Positions 1 to 7,789 of a stretch of DNA of 17,038 nucleotides are shown piece after piece. The DNA comes from Sulfuricurvum sp. (GTDB taxonomy: Bacteria > Campylobacterota > Campylobacteria > Campylobacterales > Sulfurimonadaceae). Every line of letters starts with the position of its first letter. Within the stretch, counting starts at the first letter, position 1. The position numbers and the translations under genes were made by a program. Below the pieces are notes generated by a model. That model was not told the origin of the DNA, ran no database searches, and was given only the letters and a program-made list of their open reading frames with translations. Location of the stretch: positions 1 to 17,038 of the forward strand of contig JAUXSZ010000202.1 in assembly GCA_030679635.1 (NCBI GenBank), read 5' to 3'.

Positions 1-369
1 CAAGTGAAGATGCTTCATATCCACAAAACAGGGATGCTGATAGCGGCATCGCTTAAAATGGGGGCAATCATCGTGGGACGCGATGATATTGCCGATATGC
101 TTTATGATTTTGGGATTGATTTAGGGCTTTTGTTTCAAATACAAGATGATATTTTGGACGTGACTCAGGATTCTGTGAGTGCTGGAAAAACAACCAATAA
201 GGATGAAGCGAAGAACAGTTTCGTAACGCTATTAGGATTTGAGAAAGCGATGCAAGAGGCAAATGTGCTCGCGGATAAACTTTTGGTGCAAATGGAGAGT
301 TTTGATGAGAATTTGCGTCGTGAATTGTCACCAACACTTACCAAATACATCAACCGACATAAGGAATAA
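1..369 (+). CDS. ispA: Polyprenyl (farnesyl/geranylgeranyl) diphosphate synthase, C-terminal part
   Basis: This is the 3' end of an open frame that enters from the left edge, so the start is outside the window and about 122 residues are visible. The family condenses isopentenyl diphosphate with allylic diphosphates to make C15/C20 precursors of quinones and cell-wall lipid carriers in the cytoplasm. The second aspartate-rich motif of trans-prenyltransferases (QDDILD, where Mg-diphosphate binds) is visible, followed by the GK-T-N-K-D-E segment and a C-terminal helix region resembling IspA. The methionine at position 10 is internal, not a start. The frame ends in TAA 3 bases before the transketolase start, which suggests co-transcription. 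Family assignment is firm; product chain length cannot be judged from this part, so the symbol is a best guess. Confidence 0.85.
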   Translation, partial: QVKMLHIHKTGMLIAASLKMGAIIVGRDDIADMLYDFGIDLGLLFQIQDDILDVTQDSVSAGKTTNKDEAKNSFVTLLGFEKAMQEANVLADKLLVQMESFDENLRRELSPTLTKYINRHKE

Positions 370-372
370 ACA

Positions 373-2289
373 ATGAGTAATATTATGCGTCAAAAAATGG
401 CCGATACGATCCGATTTTTAGCGGCCGATATGGTTCAGCAAGCCAATTCAGGCCATCCGGGTGCCCCTATGGGGTTGGCCGATATCGCTGTTGTTCTGTC
501 CGAACATATGACGCATAATCCAAAAAATCCAACATGGTTAAACCGTGACCGTCTCGTTTTTTCAGGCGGCCATGGGACAGGACTTATTTACTCACTCAAT
601 TATCTTTGGGGCTATGGATTGGAGATTGATGATTTGAAGCAATTTCGTCAATTGCATTCAAAAACTCCGGGACATCCTGAGTATCGTCACACAGCTGGCA
701 TCGAAATCACGACAGGTCCTTTGGGTCAGGGGATTGCCAACGCCGTCGGATTTGCGATGGGTGCAAAATATGTGGGGCATAAGGTAAATTCTGAAACGGC
801 ATCGTTAATCGATCACCGTGTTTATTGTTTGTGCGGTGATGGCGATTTGGAAGAGGGGATCAGCTATGAAGCGTGTTCGATCGCAGGGCATATGGCATTG
901 GACAATCTCGTGTTGATTTACGATTCTAACCGCATCACAATTGAGGGTTCGACGCAATTGAGTCTGAGTGAAAATATCCGTGATCGTTTTGAATCGCAAA
1001 AATGGGCGGTATTGGAGATTGACGGGCATAATTTCGATGAAATCGATGGCGCATTAACGCAAGCGAAAGCGATTGCACGCCCTGTATTGATTATCGCTAA
1101 TACCGTGATTGCGAAAGGTGCCGGCAAACTGGAAGGGTCTCACCATGCGCATGGGGCCCCTTTGGGGAATGACGTCATTAAAGCGGCTAAAATCGCTGCA
1201 GGATTTGATCCGGAAGCCACCTTCGCCGTAGATGCAGATGTCCTTGAGCGTTTCCGTTGCGCCATCGAAAAAGGGGACTTGGCCCAGCGCGAGTGGAATC
1301 ACCGTCTTAAAGAACTTCCGTTGATGGAACAGAATGAGGCCTATGAGCAGTTGCTTAATCCTGATTTTGGCCGTATCCAATGGCCAACGTTTGAAAAAGC
1401 AGACGCTACACGAAATACCAATGGGTTGATCTTGAACGCGATTGCCAAGGCTATCCCCGGCTTTTTAGGAGGCTCTGCCGATCTTGCCCCCTCCAACAAA
1501 ACCGAGCTTGTGGGGATGGGGGAATTCCCTCAAGGCAAAAACATCCACTTTGGAATCCGTGAGCATGCAATGGCATCGATTACGAACGCAATGGCATTGT
1601 ACGGACCGATACTCCCGTTCAGTGCAACCTTTTTTGTTTTCAGCGATTATCTCAAGCCAGCGGCGCGCATTGCGGCATTGGCAGGTATTCAACATTTCTT
1701 TATCTGGACCCATGACAGTATCGGCGTAGGGGAAGACGGTCCCACTCATCAGCCGATTGAACATTTGAGCCAATTTAGAGCATTACCGAATTTTTACGTC
1801 TACCGTCCGGCAGATGGGCTAGAGAACGTAAAAGCGTGGCAGAAAGCCCTCTCGATGAAAACGTCACCAAGCGCATTTGTCTGTTCACGTCAAAACCTTC
1901 CGGTATTGTCAGCACCTATCAAAGGAGACGTTGAAAACGGCGGATATTTATTGGTAGAAGTTGCAGAGGCTACCGTTACCCTTATGGCTTCGGGTTCGGA
2001 AGTTTCCTTGGCTCTGAAGACAGCAGAAGTGCTGGCGCACAGAGGGGTCAAAGCGAATGTCGTGAGTGTCCCTTGTTATGACTTATTGATTGAACAGCCG
2101 CAAAGCTACATCGATTCGATTATACACCCCTCAACGAAGAAAATAGCGATAGAAGCGGCACGCGGATTGGAATGGTATCGCTTTGCTGACACGGTTATCT
2201 GCATGGAGAGTTTTGGTGCCAGTGCCCCTGCCGATCAGCTGTTTGAACATTTTGGATTTAGCGCAGAATCAATCGCTTCGCGCGTATAA
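373..2289 (+). CDS. tkt: Transketolase
   Basis: This 638-residue protein is full length for the family. It transfers two-carbon ketol units between sugar phosphates using thiamine diphosphate, linking the non-oxidative pentose phosphate pathway and glycolysis in the cytosol. Visible signatures are GHPGAPMG at 27-34, the conserved His in SGGHGTG at about 67, GPLGQG at about 115, and the ThDP/Mg motif GDGDLEEG from 155 with its distal Asn in YDSNRITIEG. The pyrimidine domain has GGSADLAPSN, the catalytic Glu in FGIREHAMA (about 397) and the substrate-binding HDSIGVGEDGPTHQP (His about 447). The ATG lies 3 bases after the prenyl synthase stop, and the next gene starts 1 base after the TAA, so it sits mid-operon. 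Nothing looks damaged. Confidence 0.97.
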   Translation: MSNIMRQKMADTIRFLAADMVQQANSGHPGAPMGLADIAVVLSEHMTHNPKNPTWLNRDRLVFSGGHGTGLIYSLNYLWGYGLEIDDLKQFRQLHSKTPGHPEYRHTAGIEITTGPLGQGIANAVGFAMGAKYVGHKVNSETASLIDHRVYCLCGDGDLEEGISYEACSIAGHMALDNLVLIYDSNRITIEGSTQLSLSENIRDRFESQKWAVLEIDGHNFDEIDGALTQAKAIARPVLIIANTVIAKGAGKLEGSHHAHGAPLGNDVIKAAKIAAGFDPEATFAVDADVLERFRCAIEKGDLAQREWNHRLKELPLMEQNEAYEQLLNPDFGRIQWPTFEKADATRNTNGLILNAIAKAIPGFLGGSADLAPSNKTELVGMGEFPQGKNIHFGIREHAMASITNAMALYGPILPFSATFFVFSDYLKPAARIAALAGIQHFFIWTHDSIGVGEDGPTHQPIEHLSQFRALPNFYVYRPADGLENVKAWQKALSMKTSPSAFVCSRQNLPVLSAPIKGDVENGGYLLVEVAEATVTLMASGSEVSLALKTAEVLAHRGVKANVVSVPCYDLLIEQPQSYIDSIIHPSTKKIAIEAARGLEWYRFADTVICMESFGASAPADQLFEHFGFSAESIASRV

Positions 2290-2290
2290 A

Positions 2291-3043
2291 ATGACAGATT
2301 CTCCTGAATATTTAGAAAAAAAAGCCTTTTTTGATTCGCTGATTACCCTTTATGGGCGTAATGTGGCGGTGGAAGTACTACGCGACGATACGATTCAAGT
2401 ACACAAGCTCCATCTCTCAAAAAGCAACCGAACGGATGAGACGATCGAAGAGATCCTCTCTCTTGCCCAAATGAGAGGCGTTGAGATCAAGTATCACACG
2501 AAAGAGTCACTTTCCCGTATCTCGAAAAACAGTGCGCAGGATCAAGGGGTAGCGATTGATGTCCATTCCTCGAATTACCGTCATGTCCGATCGATTAATG
2601 AAGATTTTCCGGATAATTTTCGTTTCTTGGCGCTGGATGGAATCAATAACCCTCAAAACTTGGGGATGATTGTCCGCTCGGCAGCAGCGAGCAGGATTGA
2701 TGGGATTATCCTTCCGCGTAAAAACAGCACCAAACTCTCACCCTTGGTCATGAAAGCAAGCGCAGGAACCCTTTTTAAGATTCCTATCTACTACTGCGAT
2801 GACCTAGAAGAGATTCTGCATCTCAAAGATACGGCGATCATTACTCTTTCGTCGCACGCGCACAGTGATATCCATTCGTTAAAAATTCCAGATCGCTCTA
2901 TTTTTGTACTGGGGAATGAAAGCGAAGGGGTGAGTGAAAAGGTAGCAGCGGCATCGTCTCATACCGTTTCGATCCCGATGTACCGTGGAGTCGAATCCCT
3001 GAATGTTGCGGTGACTGCAGGGATTGTCAGCTTTCTACCATAA
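2291..3043 (+). CDS. TrmH/SpoU-family RNA 2'-O-ribose methyltransferase (RlmB-like)
   Basis: This 250-residue protein starts at the ATG one base after the transketolase stop. The frame is open further upstream, but that part lies inside tkt and does not look like family sequence. The family methylates the ribose 2'-OH of rRNA or tRNA with S-adenosylmethionine through a knotted SPOUT fold. Residues about 15-95 resemble the small substrate-binding domain (LYGRNVAVEVL). The catalytic domain shows motif 1 (LDGINNPQNLGMIVRSA, Arg about 129), motif 2 (LGNESEGVS, from about 207) and motif 3 (IPMYRGVESLNVAVTAGI, Asn about 238). Domain order resembles 23S rRNA Gm2251 methyltransferase, but the actual target cannot be read from sequence. 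I see no good ribosome binding site, so translation is probably coupled to tkt. Its 3' end overlaps the convergent thioredoxin gene by 17 bases. Confidence 0.9.
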   Translation: MTDSPEYLEKKAFFDSLITLYGRNVAVEVLRDDTIQVHKLHLSKSNRTDETIEEILSLAQMRGVEIKYHTKESLSRISKNSAQDQGVAIDVHSSNYRHVRSINEDFPDNFRFLALDGINNPQNLGMIVRSAAASRIDGIILPRKNSTKLSPLVMKASAGTLFKIPIYYCDDLEEILHLKDTAIITLSSHAHSDIHSLKIPDRSIFVLGNESEGVSEKVAAASSHTVSIPMYRGVESLNVAVTAGIVSFLP

Positions 3044-3350
3044 GGGTATAGGGGCGGCGGATCCCCTCGATGACTTCTGCGACACTCATATTGCGGCTTT
3101 TTCGTAAAAACTCGCCCCCTTGCAAATAAATAAGGACTGTCGGAATCGTAAATACACTAAAATGAGAACCGATTTCGGGTTTTTCAGAGATATCGATGCT
3201 TTCTATAATAAAGGTTGGAAACTCATTGATGAGAGCTTCGGTCAGTTTGGGTTTGAGGGCATGGCAGACGCCGCATGTCGGAGCGCTAAAGTAGAGGATG
3301 ACGGCATCATTTTTATTTAGTAGCTCTTGAATGGTGTGTTGTGTTTGCAT
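3027..3350 (-). CDS. Thioredoxin-family protein
   Basis: This small protein of about 107 residues has the redox motif CGVC at 26-29, preceded by the typical strand VILYFSAPT, and the cis-proline region FTIPTVLIY. That layout fits a stand-alone thioredoxin fold that reduces or exchanges disulfides. No signal peptide is visible, so a cytosolic location is likely. I chose the ATG at 3350 (MQTQHTIQELL). An in-frame start at 3446 would add 32 residues that lie over the radical SAM gene and do not look like thioredoxin. CGVC differs from the CGPC of classic TrxA, so this is probably a secondary thioredoxin. It is convergent with the methyltransferase gene (17-base overlap) and divergent from the radical SAM gene with only 26 bases between them. 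Confidence 0.87.
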   Translation of the reverse strand: MQTQHTIQELLNKNDAVILYFSAPTCGVCHALKPKLTEALINEFPTFIIESIDISEKPEIGSHFSVFTIPTVLIYLQGGEFLRKSRNMSVAEVIEGIRRPYTLMVES

Positions 3351-3356
3351 AAAAGT

Positions 3357-3362
3357 ATTATA
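3357..3362 (-). promoter_or_regulatory. Candidate -10 box of the thioredoxin gene
   Basis: Read on the minus strand, this is a perfect TATAAT whose last base is 6 bases from the ATG at 3350. The predicted transcription start would fall at or next to the start codon, giving a leaderless or nearly leaderless mRNA, which fits the absence of a Shine-Dalgarno sequence. There is no convincing -35. This is inferred from position only. Confidence 0.4.
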
Positions 3363-3376
3363 GCAAAAGGGATCCT

Positions 3377-4261
3377 GTGAAATTTCATCGTGCTTATATC
3401 GAAATAACAAACGTTTGCGGTTTGGCCTGCACTTTTTGTCCACCAAAGAGCCAGTCCACGCAGACTATGAGTTTATCTTTTTTTGAGTCGATACTTTTAC
3501 AGCTTCGAGAGTACACCCGTGACATAGCCCTCCATGTCATGGGTGACTCGATGGTCCTCTCAAATTTGGATGATTACTTAGAGGTTGCGCATCGGTTGGG
3601 CTTTACCGTCATGATTACAACGAGCGGGTTTTATCTCGATGAACCGCGACGGGCGATGCTGTTTCACGCGTCGATAAAACAGGTAAATATTTCGTTAAAC
3701 AGTTTTAACAAGAACAGCGTCTCTCGCAGTTTTGAGGCGTATATGGAAAATATATTGGCGTTGTGCGATGAAAAATTAGGACAAAGCCGTGAGTTCTTCA
3801 TCAATTTGCGATTATGGAATTTGGATGATGCATGCAGTGAAGAGCTCTTTAATGGACACCTTTTTTCCCTATTGGAAAACCATTTCGCACTTGAAGAGGG
3901 GATGATCCGCCATTGCCTGAGTGGAGAGAGACAATCGCTGCGGCTGGCACCTAAAATATTGCTACACTTTGACCGTTATTTTGAATGGCCGACTCTCCAC
4001 AATGAGGTTGCAGGGGATGGCTATTGTCACGGGCTGAGTAAACAAATTGCGGTATTGGCCGATGGACGTGTCGTACCGTGCTGCTTGGATTGTGATGGAA
4101 TCATTGAGCTCGGTAACTTACATGAGACAAATTTGGGTAAAATTCTAGGATCCCAACGTGCCTGCGCGATTGTTGATGGATTCAAAGAGGCTAAAGCAGT
4201 CGAAGATTTATGCCAAAAATGCAGTTACAAGAAACGATTTGAGAAGGGGTCCTTATCATGA
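3377..4261 (+). CDS. Radical SAM/SPASM domain protein, substrate unknown
   Basis: This 294-residue protein starts with GTG at 3377, with AAAAGGGA about 5 bases upstream as ribosome binding site. The radical SAM cluster motif CGLACTFC gives Cys14, Cys18 and Cys21, which ligate the 4Fe-4S cluster that cleaves S-adenosylmethionine. A C-terminal SPASM-like region follows, with Cys217, Cys235/Cys236, Cys239, Cys279 and Cys282, around LADGRVVPCCLDCDG and ending LCQKCSYK. Such regions bind auxiliary clusters in peptide- or protein-modifying enzymes. No precursor peptide gene is evident nearby, so I assign no substrate. The stop overlaps the next start (ATGA at 4258-4261), so translation is coupled to the CorA-like gene. 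The family call is sound and the function unknown. Confidence 0.88.
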   Translation: MKFHRAYIEITNVCGLACTFCPPKSQSTQTMSLSFFESILLQLREYTRDIALHVMGDSMVLSNLDDYLEVAHRLGFTVMITTSGFYLDEPRRAMLFHASIKQVNISLNSFNKNSVSRSFEAYMENILALCDEKLGQSREFFINLRLWNLDDACSEELFNGHLFSLLENHFALEEGMIRHCLSGERQSLRLAPKILLHFDRYFEWPTLHNEVAGDGYCHGLSKQIAVLADGRVVPCCLDCDGIIELGNLHETNLGKILGSQRACAIVDGFKEAKAVEDLCQKCSYKKRFEKGSLS

Positions 4262-5211
4262 TTAAATGTTTTGTTAAAAATGAAAATGCGATCGCATTAA
4301 TCGACACAATGTCTGAGCTCGATGGAGAGGTTATCGATAAGGTTATTTGGATTGACATGCTCATGCCGACCCATGATGAGATCATTTTTATCGAAAACAC
4401 CTTTGGGATTAAGTTTCCGACGAAACAAGAAACGGAAGAGATTGAAATCAGTTCACGCTACTGGGAAGAGACCGATAAAATTGAAATTAACAGCTATTTT
4501 TTGATCAGCTCTAATCAAAATTCTTTTAATGAAACTGTCTCTTTTATCCTCTACAGGGGTCTTTTGATCTCAATCCGATATGCGGCATTGTATACCTTTG
4601 AAGAGTTTAACCGTAAAGTCTACGCAACGCCGCAGCAGTTTGAGAGCGGTTACGATATTTTTTGTAATCTTCTTGATATCCGAATCGATGCGGATGCGGA
4701 CATTATAGAAAAACTTTCTCGAGATATCGCGAGAATCCGAAAACACGTTTTTACCGATTACAAGAATGATGATGAGGAAATTTTGGAAAAAATTTCCTCT
4801 TTTGAAGATCTGAACATGCAAATTAGAGAAAGTTTAACGGACAAGCAGCGTATATTGAGTTCGTTTTTAAAATCAGATAAATACAAACCGTCGTTAAAAA
4901 ATGATGTAACAATTATGCTAAAAGATATTAAATCGCTCGTTGATTATACCGATTTCAATTTTCAACGGCTCGATTATTTGCAAAATGTTTTTGTCGGTCT
5001 TTTGAGCATTCAGCAAAATAAGGTCATTAAAATATTTACGATTGTGAATGTCATCTTTTTACCGCCGACATTGATTGCGAGTATCTATGGGATGAACTTT
5101 CAAATCATGCCGGAGCTTGGATGGAAGTTCGGCTACGGCTTATCGGTGTTTTTGATGGTGTGCTCCTCTATTCTGCCGATTTATATTTTTAAACGCAAAG
5201 GGTTGATTTAA
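4258..5211 (+). CDS. corA: CorA-family divalent cation channel (Mg/Co type)
   Basis: At 317 residues this is the usual CorA length. CorA proteins are homopentameric inner-membrane channels for Mg2+ (also Co2+ and Ni2+). The signature YGMN filter occurs at the end of the first transmembrane helix (Gly278-Met279-Asn280), preceded by the hydrophobic IVNVIFLPPTLIASI. A second helix follows (about 289-311) and the protein ends in a short basic tail (KRKGLI). The first 240 or so residues form the acidic, helical cytoplasmic funnel, including a long coiled stretch. The start ATG overlaps the radical SAM stop by 4 bases, so the two are translationally coupled. Transport selectivity cannot be read from sequence, so Mg2+ is an inference from the GMN motif. 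Confidence 0.9.
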   Translation: MIKCFVKNENAIALIDTMSELDGEVIDKVIWIDMLMPTHDEIIFIENTFGIKFPTKQETEEIEISSRYWEETDKIEINSYFLISSNQNSFNETVSFILYRGLLISIRYAALYTFEEFNRKVYATPQQFESGYDIFCNLLDIRIDADADIIEKLSRDIARIRKHVFTDYKNDDEEILEKISSFEDLNMQIRESLTDKQRILSSFLKSDKYKPSLKNDVTIMLKDIKSLVDYTDFNFQRLDYLQNVFVGLLSIQQNKVIKIFTIVNVIFLPPTLIASIYGMNFQIMPELGWKFGYGLSVFLMVCSSILPIYIFKRKGLI

Positions 5212-5234
5212 AAGATCATCTTACAGGTACCCAT

Positions 5235-6422
5235 ATGGTACTATTATATTTTAATACATTGAAGGAAAAACATTTGGACAGGCGGATACGCTATTTTATT
5301 GAAGATTATTGGGACATATTCATAGGGATGGTCTCGATTCTGCTGGCTTTTTTCTTTCATGATCAAGGCGATGGGACGTTAGCTACTCTCTTTTCTGCTA
5401 TCGGGATTGCTGCCCTTTCGCTGACTGTTGCGGAGGTGGCCGACATACTCTCTGAACGTCTCCATGAACCGTATGGGAGTTTTGTCCTCACTTTCAGCGC
5501 TGTCGTGGTTGAGATTATTCTTCTCTATGTTATTTTGCTCGAAGTGCGCCATTCGCCTGAAGTATTGGAAACGGTGAAAGGGGGAATTATCTCCGCTGTG
5601 ATCGTTGATTTGAATGTATTGCTCGGACTTTCTGTTTTTTTGGGAGGGCTTGCATTTAGTCAGCAACAGCACAACAAAGAGACCTCCAGCGCCTACAGTA
5701 CCGTTTTATTCGTCTCTTCGTCGGCTTTGTTGGTCCCGGGACTTTTGAGTCATACCAATCATGGTTCGGAAGTGCTGACGCAAGTGAGCCATCTGATCGC
5801 AGGCGTCTTGATGTTCTTTTATCTGATTATCTTTATTTTTCAAACCCAAACCCACACCCACTTTTTCAAAGCAACAGCCCGAAGCCGTTTTTTCCGTCTC
5901 AAACGCAAGCTTCAAGAGGAAGAGGGAGAGATTGACGAAAACGATTCCAGCGATTATATTTTTGAGCACTTGAGTACGGCGATCAACTTTATCGCTATTT
6001 TTCTTTTGATAGGGGTTATTGCCTTGGGGGCGGAAATTTTTGCCGGGGATGGGATAAAACTGGCGCGCGATTATGGGATATCGGCGGGTCTCTCTGGATT
6101 GGTGATCGCTATTATCAGTGTTTCGCCTGAAATATTTACGGCCGTCCGGGCTGCGCGTAATGACCAGATTCAGCGGGTGGTCAATATTGCGATGGGGGCA
6201 TCGACGGTCTCCATCATTTTGACGGTCCCTATTCTGATGCTGTTGGCCTATTTTTCAGGAATCAATCTCACTCTGGACTTTAACCCGCTACAAATTGGGG
6301 CATTGCTGCTGACAATCATATTGGTGTGGAAGACGACGGAAGAGGGGGAGACGAATTATTTCGAAGGTGCCTCTCATCTGATGTTCTTTATCAGCTATGC
6401 CATCATTGCCACCTATTACTGA
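5235..6422 (+). CDS. chaA: ChaA/CAX-family cation/proton antiporter
   Basis: This inner-membrane protein of up to 395 residues has about ten or eleven hydrophobic segments in two homologous halves, as in the Ca2+/cation antiporter superfamily. The first alpha repeat carries EPYGSFVLTFSAVVVEI (Glu78, Glu93). The second carries VSPEIFTAVRAA (Glu299) followed by RVVNIAMGAS, closely matching ChaA. Between the halves lies an acidic loop (about 227-245, rich in Glu and Asp), typical of CAX proteins. ChaA exports Ca2+, Na+ or K+ in exchange for protons, but the ion here is not determined. The ATG at 5235 has a weak ribosome binding site and sits inside a small inverted repeat (GTACC/GGTAC). An in-frame TTG at 5274, preceded by GAAGGA at good spacing, is a plausible real start and would remove 13 residues. 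Confidence 0.85.
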   Translation: MVLLYFNTLKEKHLDRRIRYFIEDYWDIFIGMVSILLAFFFHDQGDGTLATLFSAIGIAALSLTVAEVADILSERLHEPYGSFVLTFSAVVVEIILLYVILLEVRHSPEVLETVKGGIISAVIVDLNVLLGLSVFLGGLAFSQQQHNKETSSAYSTVLFVSSSALLVPGLLSHTNHGSEVLTQVSHLIAGVLMFFYLIIFIFQTQTHTHFFKATARSRFFRLKRKLQEEEGEIDENDSSDYIFEHLSTAINFIAIFLLIGVIALGAEIFAGDGIKLARDYGISAGLSGLVIAIISVSPEIFTAVRAARNDQIQRVVNIAMGASTVSIILTVPILMLLAYFSGINLTLDFNPLQIGALLLTIILVWKTTEEGETNYFEGASHLMFFISYAIIATYY

Positions 6423-6424
6423 TT

Positions 6425-7162
6425 ATGGTGATCTTATTTGCCCCCAGCGAGGGAAAACGTCCAGGGGGTGAAGCCCCAAGTCTCAGCAGTATGTCTTTGA
6501 TTTTTCCCCATCTGTACGACAAACGTCTTGAAGTGATTTCCAAGTATCAAAACGTGATACGAGATGGAGAGTACAGTGATCTAAAAGAACTGTTTGGACT
6601 CAAAGACGAAAAAGAGTTTGAACGGTTTAAAATACCCTACGATAGAGCACTCACCATGAAGGCGATAGAGCGGTATGACGGTGTTGCATACGATTATCTA
6701 GGATATGGACGGTTAAGCTGCGAAGAGCAGTCCTACATCGATGAGAAGGTCATTCTCTTCTCAAATTTGTTCGGTCCGATCAGTGCAGGTGACTTCATCC
6801 CGGATTACAAACTGAAACAGGGTGCTTCGATTAACACTATGGCACCTGAGAAATTTTACAAAAAACATTTTACCGGTCCGTTGGATGAATTGATAGGAGA
6901 TCAAGAGGTGCTTGATCTGCGTGCAGGATTTTACGATAAATTTTATACATGCGATCGTCCTCCAATGACGCTTAAGTTTCTGAAAGAGGGGAAAGTGGTG
7001 AGCCACTGGGCTAAAGCGTATCGCGGTATCGTATTGCGTACCATGGCGCAGAATCAGATTCGGTCGTTGAGCGATTTTAGGGCAATGAAGATTGATGGGC
7101 TAACGATCACCGATGTGGTTGAAACTCAGAAAAAGCAAGAAATTATTTATACAATTGGATGA
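6425..7162 (+). CDS. yaaA: YaaA-family (DUF328) peroxide stress protein
   Basis: This 245-residue protein is close to the length of E. coli YaaA. It begins MVILFAPSEGK, matching the family's N-terminal strand. It contains the middle block YDGVAYDYLGY ... FSNLFGPIS and the C-terminal block FYDKFYTC ... HWAKAYRGIVLRTM, which align with the DUF328 pattern. In E. coli, YaaA is an OxyR-induced cytosolic protein that lowers free iron and limits oxidative DNA damage and can bind DNA; that role is transferred by family only. The frame is open about 100 bases further upstream, but that part lies over the antiporter gene and lacks family features. The chosen ATG is 2 bases after the antiporter stop, so they probably share a transcript. 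It ends 15 bases before the -35 box of the tRNA promoter. Confidence 0.85.
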   Translation: MVILFAPSEGKRPGGEAPSLSSMSLIFPHLYDKRLEVISKYQNVIRDGEYSDLKELFGLKDEKEFERFKIPYDRALTMKAIERYDGVAYDYLGYGRLSCEEQSYIDEKVILFSNLFGPISAGDFIPDYKLKQGASINTMAPEKFYKKHFTGPLDELIGDQEVLDLRAGFYDKFYTCDRPPMTLKFLKEGKVVSHWAKAYRGIVLRTMAQNQIRSLSDFRAMKIDGLTITDVVETQKKQEIIYTIG

Positions 7163-7176
7163 ATTCACAATAGCTC

Positions 7177-7205
7177 TTGACATTTAATGAAAATGTATAT
7201 ATAAT
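7177..7205 (+). promoter_or_regulatory. Consensus sigma-70 promoter of the tRNA-tuf operon
   Basis: TTGACA at 7177-7182 and TATAAT at 7200-7205 are separated by exactly 17 bases, both boxes matching the consensus perfectly. The predicted transcription start is near 7212, about 14 bases before tRNA-Thr. The bases after the -10 (TTCGGC) are fairly GC-rich, like discriminators of stringently controlled stable-RNA promoters; that control is inferred. A perfect -35 is notable because this phylum often lacks one. Confidence 0.88.
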
Positions 7206-7225
7206 TTCGGCTCCATTTCGTACAT

Positions 7226-7302
7226 GCCGGCATAGCTCAGTTGGCTAGAGCAGCTGATTTGTAATCAGCAGGCCCGGGGTTCAAGTCCTCGTGCCGGCAC
7301 CA
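7226..7302 (+). tRNA. tRNA-Thr (anticodon TGT)
   Basis: This 77-nt gene has the 7-bp acceptor stem GCCGGCA/TGCCGGC, the anticodon stem GCTGA/TCAGC with loop TTTGTAA (anticodon TGT, reading ACA), the T-loop TTCAAGT and an encoded 3' CCA after discriminator A. It is the first gene of a four-tRNA cluster ahead of tuf and corresponds in order to E. coli thrU. Confidence 0.97.
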
Positions 7303-7356
7303 GTGAACGAAATCGGAATGCCTTACAATTATCAGTGTTAGACCAGATTAGGCCGT

Positions 7357-7442
<86 letters not shown>

Positions 7443-7446
7443 TTAT

Positions 7447-7523
<77 letters not shown>

Positions 7524-7619
7524 CTGGGAGCTGAAGTACAATTCACAAAACTACTTCATCATTACCTAAAACCGTAAAATAGTTTTTAAGCTTCCAAATA
7601 CAAATATATCATTGTTTAT

Positions 7620-7694
<75 letters not shown>

Positions 7695-7739
7695 GTAGTA
7701 ATTTGTAATTTTTTGAAAGCTTGAAAGCTATTTCAGCTG

Positions 7740-7753
7740 TTTTTAGGTATAAT
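7740..7753 (+). promoter_or_regulatory. Candidate tuf promoter
   Basis: A perfect TATAAT at 7748-7753 follows a T-rich stretch (TTTTTAGG) with no clear -35 at the usual distance. That is the pattern known for Campylobacterota housekeeping promoters. It would start transcription near 7760, giving a leader of about 30 bases before the tuf ATG. It lies downstream of the last tRNA, so tuf would be transcribed both with the tRNAs and on its own. Confidence 0.65.
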
Positions 7754-7789
7754 TCCATTTTCATTTACAATATTAAGTCGGAGGACACT

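Noticed and set aside
5226..5241. Adjacent KpnI (GGTACC) and NdeI-like (CATATG) sites suggesting a cloning junction
   Set aside because: The flanking genes are contiguous native sequence of similar composition; the sites are most simply chance.
6326..6424. Upstream start for the YaaA-family gene
   Set aside because: The extra 33 residues overlap the antiporter gene in another frame and do not resemble the family; MVILFAPSEGK is the expected N-terminus.
7721..7789. In-frame 23-residue N-terminal extension of EF-Tu
   Set aside because: EF-Tu conserved sequence starts at MAKEKFTRTKPH; the upstream part holds the promoter and a strong ribosome binding site at 7780.
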